19,014 bases of DNA, from NCBI GenBank assembly GCA_004335635.1, contig QAXH01004136.1:4171-23184 (forward strand), written 5' to 3'. Source of the DNA: Chloromonas sp. AAM2 (lineage: Eukaryota > Chlorophyta > Chlorophyceae > Chlamydomonadales > Chlamydomonadaceae). Each line of letters starts with the position of its first letter. The first letter of the stretch is position 1. Below the pieces are notes generated by a model, which was given only the letters and a program-made list of their open reading frames with translations, was not told the origin of the DNA and did no database searches. Shown here in pieces: positions 7,894-16,100 of this stretch. A program made the position numbers and the translations under genes.

Positions 7894-10744
7894 TCAGCAA
7901 CCGCAGGCGGGCCCACACTCGTCCACTGCATCATCGATGGTCAGCAGCAGCCGCTGCTCCGCCTCGCTCTCAAGCGACGGGCTGCAGTGGACAGCGCCCA
8001 AACCCTGCGCACAAGCAGTGCTTTGCAGCAGTTCTCCTTGCAAATGCTGGACAATTTCGTCATCGTTCAATCGGATTTCCAATTCGGTTTCCCATAGGGT
8101 TTCTGCTAGTAACTCCTCTCTTCAGAAGGGCAGCAGAGCAACATCACCGTCACACGGTTGTCTGCAGCTCGTCATGTAACAGTCAAAGCATGTAGTTAGG
8201 CACTTAACAGGCGCCTACAGCGACCCCCTGAGCAAAGCCTGAGAATGATGCCCCCATAAAAACGGTGGCCATGCGCCAACACAAGCCGGTGAGGGAAAGC
8301 AGGCCAGCCGACCAGCTTATGATGAGGCCGCACCTTGAACATGCCATTCACAAAAGATTGACTTTATAACTGCTTTCTTTAGCTGTCGTTGCGAAAACCT
8401 TCAGCGTGAAACCGATGTCCCACCAATGATCCTATGTTAACTTTTCCAGGTCCTGCCGTTTGATTGCCCGATGCCCTATAATATAGCGAAATTGCCGAGC
8501 GTTTCCAGCTGTGCCTTTCTGTTTCCTCACCCATGAGTCAGGCCATGCGTGCCCCTTGAGTACCAGCACGTCCCCCGGGCCTGTCTCCACCGCATGTCCC
8601 TCATCAACCGCCCCCACTGCCACTGAGGCGTGCCCCTGGGACCAGCCCCACACGCGCCGCACGTGCCTGAGCGCAGAGCAGGAACGTGCAAATGAGGTTT
8701 GCTCTGGTCTGTTGCACTGCAAGCCGTGGAAACCAGGAATGCATAGTTAACTTTAAAACCAATTGAGCGCAGGCAGGAAGGCACAAATGCACATGTTCGT
8801 TTCCGTGTGGGCAACGAGGTCAAAAACGATTGAGGGCACGAGAGAACGTGCAGTTCAGTAAATTTCTGAGAGCAGGAAGGAAGGCAAACAGTGGTCGCCG
8901 TTAGATCCTCTCTTCTGCATGCAGGCCGACATGGGCGACTGCTGCTGCAGGATTGTATACCTGTTCTGCAGCTTTTGACCCATCTGTTTTCACCTGTTTT
9001 CCAAGTATCGTGTGCCAGGCCCCGTGTACGTGCACAGCAGGCGGGCGGCAACGTGGTCTGCATGCCACCTGGGACAGGGTGTGTGGCCCAGCACCTCCAG
9101 CTTGACATGCAGCGGCCTGGAGCCACGAACACCACCTGCAGGAAAGTATTCACGAATATATTTGATAACTTAGTCGATAGACAAATTCATGTATGTATGT
9201 GTGTGTGTGTGTGTGTGACCCAGCACCTCGAGCTTCACATGCAGCGGCCTGGAGCCCCCAATGGCACCTGCGGACCATGTACAGTATATTGTACTGATGT
9301 TGTTGGATCATCACACACAATGAGGGCTGTGACAAAACACATTGAGAATTGTTGATGGGACCAAACCACGCGCAATGAGTGTTGGTGACTGAAGTGCACG
9401 TCCAGAGTCAGTGCAAGCACGAGAATGACGGCAACTTGTCCGTCCATCAACATGCTGCCTTGTCCACTGACAGCTGCTGAAAATCTAGTCAAACAACACT
9501 CAGAACGGCTCATGCCATGATGGCACGCTACTATTAGACAACTGCTCAATACGAACGGGAAATGTAAACAAAATCTTGTTGTTGGCTTACTGCATCAGCA
9601 CAGTGCGCACGCAATATACATGCAGGGTGTATGACTGCACTGCCCCCGGTGCTCGCCTGTACCTGTTGCTTGGGCAAATGCTACTGCCAGCTCGCACACA
9701 TCGTCATGCAGCCGTTGCTTATGGCGTGCCTCCGCCCTCAGACCCGTGACCAAAGTGTGACAGGCCTTCTCGACATCATCCAGTAGTGAAACCACCTGCC
9801 AGCATGCGCACCTCATGGTCATCTGATGATGACACTCGTGCAGACTGACAGGCTGCCTTGCTCTTCATACACAGGTGCAGGAAAGTAACTGTTCCGTGTT
9901 TTTGGACCCAACCCGGCGGTAGCCCGGTTTCTGCTCGGCAATGGGCTAGGCACCCTCCAAGCAGCGACGTTCAAATTCTGGGGCCGTTCTGAGCTGGTCA
10001 GGAACAGGGGCTTCTAAGGAGGGGTCAGGGTTGTGCAAGGAAATATAATATAAATATAAGAGCTATCAATTGTGACGGGCCTATTGAGAGCTACACAGTG
10101 GCATGCTCAGATGGGTCCGGGCCCATGCAGGGTCCGGAAACGACCGGTATAGGGCAAGGGCGCCTCAGACCGGCAAAGAACTCTGACCTTGGAAGCTGAA
10201 TCAGACCTGAACTGTCCTGCGTTTTTGATAGTGCACTCACAATATCTCATGAACTCAGGCACCGTTGCTCTTGTTCAGGCTGCAGTGGTGGCCAGTAGGT
10301 TACCTACAGTTTTCTTTTCCCCCTTGCTGAGCAATCCTGCCCAAACTGCAGGCCATGTGAACAACAAACCCACAGGCTCTGTATCCTCGCCTGTTCAGTT
10401 GTGCGACTTTCTTTATTGTTTGTTGGCAATAGCACAGCCATGTATTACCACACTGCACACCTGTCGCCTGTACGGCTCCGTGTCCTGTTCCACACCTGTC
10501 GCCTGTACGGCCCAGTGTCCTGTGCCACCCGCTGCAGCTCCTTTGGGTTAAGCTGTGAGAGCGTGCGCCGCACATGCACCACGTTGATGTTGGGGGCGGT
10601 GAGGTCGGACAGGCGGATGTGGCTCACGGTCACTCGGTCGTGAGAGAAGTGGCCTGCAGCAGTCAGGGTACGACTGCCAAGGTTAGGCAGAGTGAGGGCA
10701 AAGGCATGGGTAGCGCAGTTGGGGCAAGTCAGGGAGCCTGCCAT
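7894..10744 (-). CDS. DUF1826 domain protein, five exons
   Basis: Exons: 10744-10529, 9795-9663, 9135-8994, 8666-8531, 8004-7894. They total 738 bases (245 residues plus TGA), and all phases close (0, 1, 2, 0). The start ATG at 10744 has an in-frame TGA 21 bases upstream and a good context (CCAAATGG). Family landmarks in order: N-terminal LSDLTAPNINVVHVRRTLS (about residues 45-63); a helical stretch ending ELAVAFAQATG; HVKLEVLG then CPRWHADHVAARLLCTYTGP with GT-RYLENR; GPGDVLVLKGHAWPDSW; GLGAVHCSPS and RLLLTIDD near the C-terminus. Length is close to bacterial DUF1826 proteins (about 200-220). The N-terminal part has a CPNC pair not typical of the family. The function of DUF1826 is not established; the conserved C-x3-H-x-D/C pattern hints at metal binding (inference). 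No signal peptide was seen, so a soluble protein is likely. Confidence 0.86.
9191..9216 (+). repeat. GT/CA microsatellite
   Basis: GT repeats with one GTAT interruption abut the partial exon copy at 9217-9267. The repeat seems to have grown from the GTGTG that also exists at the same point of the true exon (GGTGTGTGGCCC near 9078). Confidence 0.9.
9211..9267 (-). pseudogene. Decayed partial duplicate of DUF1826 exon 3
   Basis: On the minus strand CGCAG|GTGCC...GGCTCCAGGCCGCTGCATGT parallels the start of exon 3 (9135 down). It includes the acceptor and codes GSRPLHVKLEVLGHT, identical to the real exon. After HT the copy runs into the CA microsatellite and then a stop, with no usable donor. 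It lies 130 bases upstream of the real exon in intron 2. Mostly synonymous differences in the shared part suggest the duplication was once coding or is fairly recent. Confidence 0.8.
10456..10525. repeat. Tandem duplication, 35-base unit x2
   Basis: CACACCTGTCGCCTGTACGG followed by a TCCTGT-containing tail occurs twice with a 35-base offset. It lies just inside intron 1 of the DUF1826 gene, immediately after the exon 1 donor at 10528-10527. Confidence 0.85.
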
Positions 10745-11450
10745 TTGGCAAATGTGCTGCTGTCAAGCTCCTGACACATGTCAAGCCCCTGCCACATGCC
10801 TCGAGACGCCCAGGTTGGTCATAACGAGTGAGCACCAGCAATCCCATCCTGTGACGCAGTACTAGGCAATGAGATGCAACACGGTGTTTCCACCTCCATT
10901 AAGAGGGAAGTTTAGTAACACATACGATTCCAAGTCAGGAGTGATTTCCCTTTCAGTTTGCCTGACCCTGGTAATCCTGGCAGCTGTTGCCTACGCATGT
11001 GCGTACTAGCCTACGCAATCGTGGCCTGTGTACCTGGATCCCTGACCACTCACTAGCCAGCAAAAAGGTTCTTCTGGCATCAGAGGTCCATACCAGTTTG
11101 CGGTATCTGCTTGGTGCTCGAACCTCACTTTCTTTGGGAGGATGCTTTGTGGTGTTTGGCTCATCGGTCACGTACCTTTTGCCCACGATCCTGCGGCTTG
11201 TAGCAATCCAGCGTTCATTGTCCTCCACGCTGCTGAGGCTTTCTCGTTTTGCCGAAAATCATGGCTGAGCCAGACCGTCGAGTCGGAGTCCACATCACCG
11301 GTCCGTTTTTTGTCGTTTGAATTTCCGGCTTGCATGTCCTTGATACGTCAACTTGTAGGCATGCAGCAGTACTCATACAAAAAGCAAGACAAGGTTGCCA
11401 TTTGCTTTGCTAGATGCATTTGAAGTGGCAGCAGGCGTAACGTGCGCAGC
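10745..11450. promoter_or_regulatory. Region between divergent genes (shared upstream region)
   Basis: The DUF1826 gene starts leftward at 10744 and the large low-complexity gene starts rightward at 11451, leaving about 700 bases for both promoters. I see no convincing TATA box on either side. The stretch contains a small repeat (GTCAAGC-CCTG-CACATG at 10762-10798) and a minus-strand open frame (10953-11228). Confidence 0.4.
10953..11228 (-). CDS. Possible small gene or 5' exon, not recognised
   Basis: This 91-codon frame starts MEDNERWIATSRRIVGKR and is rich in Arg and charged residues. The first part ends at a good donor (AAAAG|GTACGTGA near 11174), so the true coding part may be only the first exon. 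It lies on the DUF1826 strand, upstream of that gene. It could be a 5' exon of an alternative transcript, a small gene, or chance. Confidence 0.22.
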   Translation of the reverse strand: MEDNERWIATSRRIVGKRYVTDEPNTTKHPPKESEVRAPSRYRKLVWTSDARRTFLLASEWSGIQVHRPRLRRLVRTCVGNSCQDYQGQAN

Positions 11451-13121
11451 ATGGCTGTGCCTGATTTGCCCTGGTATTCTCGTGGCCGTACCCCGCTTGA
11501 GGGCTGTTCCGATGACGAAGATGGATTGCGAGTGGCTTACAAGCCAGAGGACAGCACAGTGGAGTTCCTTAGACGCCATGAAGCTCTGGGCCAAGAGGTA
11601 GGCCCCTTGGATGTAGCCTCTTCCTGTAGCTTCAGCCTTGGAGATAGGCCCATACTCTTATTCACCATCCATCATTACATGGCTCATCATGGTTGAGACC
11701 GTGCCGCAAGACCAACCAATCCAGGCGCTGAGCAGCAGCACCCTAACCAGCATGAGATTCAAAGGCCCAAAAAACAATCAATGCTCTCAGGCCCCCAGGA
11801 TTGGTGTCGTGCAGCCTAGATTGGTTTGTAATCTCTGTAATCTCAGCCTTGGGGCAGGCATCCAGCGGCCTGCCGTCTGGTACTTGTGCAACAGTCACCA
11901 ACCAGGTACGACATTCATCAAAGCCTCTGTAAGGCTCATCAAGGCATCAATAAGGCTCCTACTGCCTGCCATTGCTGGCTTTATGTTACTCCTGTCCTGC
12001 TGGCTGATTGCCTGCAGGTCCTGGCCACTCAGAGACTGCAAGGCTCAGGTACCTTCACCTCTCATGGCAGAATGTATTTAAGAACTGTCAGGCTAGTAGT
12101 AGCTAGTAGTGTCGCAGATCTTTGACAAGGACCTTGGATGAGGCAATCAGAGCTTGTGGTCTTGATTTAGGGGGTGTAGCAGTCAGAGCAGCACTGGTCT
12201 TGTAAGCCTGCCGGCAAGAGAGGACGGCTCACAGCCTGTGCTGATATACAGGGGTTGACACACGTGCATACCAGTTAGTCATGTTGGCACAGTGTCTAGC
12301 TGCAGTACCGTGGGTTGAACCATGAAAAGCCATGTAATGATGATGATGATGTTGGACTATCATTGCCACATTGCCTACGTCTACTCAACCCAACACACAG
12401 GCGTTCTCTTCATTCGTTCATTTGTTTTCTTTTCTCTTCACTTGTGCAGGTCCGCCGGGGAACAGAAGAGAGACCCACAAGAAACCACAAGTGCCCAACG
12501 CAGATGTGGCACCAGCGGTATGTTTGCCAGTTTGGCTTGGCTTGCAGGCAGCTGGCATGCAGCATACCCTGTCGGCATCCCCCTCATGGGCCCAATAGTA
12601 CCAACTTTGCACTAGGAGTTGTGACTGGGGTGGCAAAGAGTGAAAGGGATGGTAAAAGGGCTGGTCAACGGGTGGTGAAAGGATAGTAAAAAGGATAGTA
12701 AAAAGGATAGTAAAAAGGATAGTAAAAAGGGCGGTGAAAGGGTTGGTGACAAACAGGTGGTAAGCGGGCTGGGAAAAGGGGTGGTGCAAGATGTGGGACC
12801 AGAGTTGCCCCATGCGCAAGTATAAGCAGCATAGCCACAGCCAGGCCCACACACACACTTTGGCGCAGCCCGTGCCCATCAACTGCTCTCTTGCACTGAG
12901 ACGCTGCACAAGCTTGTTGTCTTTGTACATGCAAACAAAGTTCACGATGGGAAAAGATCAACAATGGTAGAAGGAACGCACTGTCTGCTCCCTCTTTGTT
13001 GGCCACAGGCGCCGCCCCCTCCCAGACATGTGGACGTAAGCAACATACACCAACTGTTGGAATATGTCATCCAGCCAGCCATCGCAGCATGCATGGACCC
13101 GCCCCAACAGCAGCAATGCCC

Positions 13122-13153
<32 letters not shown>

Positions 13154-16100
13154 CACACCAGCAGCAACAACACCCACACCAACAGGAGCAGCAGCAACTG
13201 CAGCAACTGCACCGCCGCAACAGCAGCAGCAGCAGCAGCAGCGCCAGCACCAGCAGCAGCCGAGGCGGCAGGAGCAGACGCAGCAGCATCCCCCCAAAGC
13301 CCGCCCCAACCCACCATCCAACCCCTCTCTTCCAGGCCAGCACCAGAACGCGAGTCAACTGAATATGGCTCCACCCCAGGGGGTGCCAACAGGCACATCT
13401 GGCAGGCAAGCGAACATGGCAGCAGCCTACCAACCAATCAACAACCATTCAACCAACCCGCAGGGCGGCAACCAACCCAACCCACCCACCCAACAGGCAC
13501 TTCAGCAGCAACAGCAGCAGCAACAGCCTACACTAGGCATGCCCGCTTCCGTACACGCAGACAATGACCCTATGGCCTCTTCACAACAGGAATTTCAGGA
13601 AGGCATGGACAGTGTCAGCCTGAAGGGCAAAGGAGCTACACCTCACAACTTATTAACTGCACATCCCAGTGCCAAGAAGCAGGGTGAGTGTGGTGTGAGT
13701 GAGTGAGTGAGTGAGTTGGTGAGTGAGTGAGTGAGTGAGCGAATGAGTTTCAACATCTGTATCATCCCAAAAGTGGAACAGAAGATGGCTGAAGCATCCA
13801 TTTACATCATCATAACTCACAAACATTCTGCAATTTCAAGACCTCACCTGTCTTCATATAACCTGCGTTTGCAGACTGCTGGCGCAACGTCCAAACAACC
13901 GTCATCACCCGGGCCTGCTTCTGTCTTGCTTCCTGTCTGTCTGCCTTCACTTCTGCTTTCGGCCCTGCTTCTGTCTTGCTTCCTGCCTTTCTTCTTTTAG
14001 GGCAGCTCAGGGCCGCACACACCGGCGCGTACCATGTCCTGTGACGGCTTCCCTGACGTGACATATAAACGTTAACCCTGTGCCCCACTGCAACTCCAGC
14101 CCCAAAGCCTGCCCTAACCCTAACCCTATTTCTCTTTTCAACCGTGTGCAGCTGACACATTTGAATTTGAATCTGGATCTCAAATCTGGATTCAAATCTG
14201 TCTTCCTATGCAGATGTGAGGCTGGCTTCATCTCAGCTGGCTTTTGGCCAACCGCCCGCCGTACCCCAAACCAAGAGCGCTACCCCGGGCCCTACCACCC
14301 TCATGTCTCTACTCATGAGCCCACCACCCCCTCCTTCGGCCGAGCTACTGAACAGGGCACCGTGGCTGGCCCTGACATCAGGTGTGGCGGTGTGCTGTTT
14401 CATCAGCTAGATTTAGTCTGAATAATCTGCCCGTAGTTTTTGTCATTTTTGCGTGACCGTCAAAATTGACGATTTTTGAGCGACACTCTCGTTTGTGATA
14501 CTTGCAGCACATCAACTTGGACTTTGCGGTCATATGTGCTCATGTTGCTGATGCAGGCTCCCAGGGCAGGGCGAGGGTGCTGCCGCCCCCGCTGCCCGTC
14601 CCTGCGCCCGCGCCCGTCACTGCCTTGGTGCGTGACCGCTCCGCGACGACATCACTTCCATGTATGCAACATCTATCAAACGGCATCTCTAGTCATCAAC
14701 ACGTCACACACATACAATCATGATAGCATCCAATAGATAGCAAAGGACAGCAATGTCGTCTCCGCGGAATTACCTGGTACTCTTTTCAGGTAGAGGCGCC
14801 ATTTCCATAAGCAAACCCCTGATTTCCTAGATGGCACCGCCAACCGAGCAGCAGCTCAAGTTGTAGTAGAACGTTGTCCATGTACAGGTTTGGCACAACG
14901 AACATGCATGCATGCTACAGTAACTCGTGGGAGTGTCGGTTGAGTTGGTTGCAACAGACCACTACGGTGCAAGGGGGCATTCATACAGTTTTAGTGGACA
15001 GTCTTCTTTACCCTGCTTTGTTATAATAATAATAACACCCAACAGCATGTGAGCCAATAGTAACAAATTCGATGGCCTTTAACTGGTATTTCGTAGGTGC
15101 GTGCCGGCCCCAAGCCGCCCACTGAGCAGCAGCTCAAGCGCGCTCCCTGGCTCGCCTACACCTCCACTGCACAGGCAAACAGGTCTGAGGAGGGGAATTC
15201 TATGGTAAGCTCTGTTCTAGCCTTCATCGTGATCATTGTGTGTGCGTTTGATCTGCCAGACGGAAACAGACAAACTGACGGAAACTGAGGAAAACTGATG
15301 CCACGTTTTGACAATCATCAAGCATTTGCTGGCAAAAAGAAGAAGTGCGGAGGACAAATGTAGGATGTAATACCCAGGAGTGCAGTCTAGTCTGCCAAAG
15401 TTGCAAAGAAACCGGGTCCGGATCTGGAACTACTGTCACGATGATTTTGACGATGCATTTGTTAGGAATTAGCATTGCGTGGTGCTGTGCAGGGCAAGGC
15501 GGGCAGGGGTGGCTACAAACGCAAGGGGCCCGTCTCTCCCAACCCCAAGCAGACGCCACGTGGCTCCAAGTCACACAAGTCACTCAACAATTGCACGTGG
15601 GAAGCGAATCTCCAGTGTGAAGCGAATGGTCAGGAACGTCTGGGTTCAGCAGGTATGTGGAAAACATACCTGGTACGGTGTGACAGTGTCATAGCATGTG
15701 TGACCATGTTCATAACAAGTGTGGCGATAGATCACAGACCAGGATAGATCACAGACCATGATAGATCACAGACCAGGATAGATCACAGACCAGGATAGCT
15801 CACAATCCATCCAACATGGCATCACCAAGTCTCAAGGTGACTCCAAACATCAGCCAGCGCTGCACACGACCTTTGACTGACACTGTTCAGTGTCTCTACT
15901 AATTATCACAAGTTAATGCTTCAACACACAGAAGAACAGGGCATTTGAGTGGAACTATGCATTTCTTTGACATACTTCACGCACACAAGACTGCTCAACC
16001 CAGGGAATGACCACAGCAAAGCGTATGATTGCGTGTGTGTGCATCGTGTATGCAGGCCGCCATAGCCAGCTATTATTCAGTGCATCTCAGCAGCCACACC

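Noticed and set aside
8527..9153. 208-codon minus-strand frame spanning two DUF1826 exons
   Set aside because: It runs through intron 3 and reads both exons in the wrong frame; the spliced frame shows the family blocks.
9900..10180. tRNA-like GTTCAAATTC and palindromic GGGTCCGGGCCC in intron 1
   Set aside because: No cloverleaf can be drawn around the box; the palindrome is short and isolated.
13067..13448. Long minus-strand frames rich in Cys, Gly, Ala or Leu
   Set aside because: They are the reverse reading of the CAG tract (CTG/TGC/GCT codons) with no splice sites or domain; shadows of the plus-strand exon.
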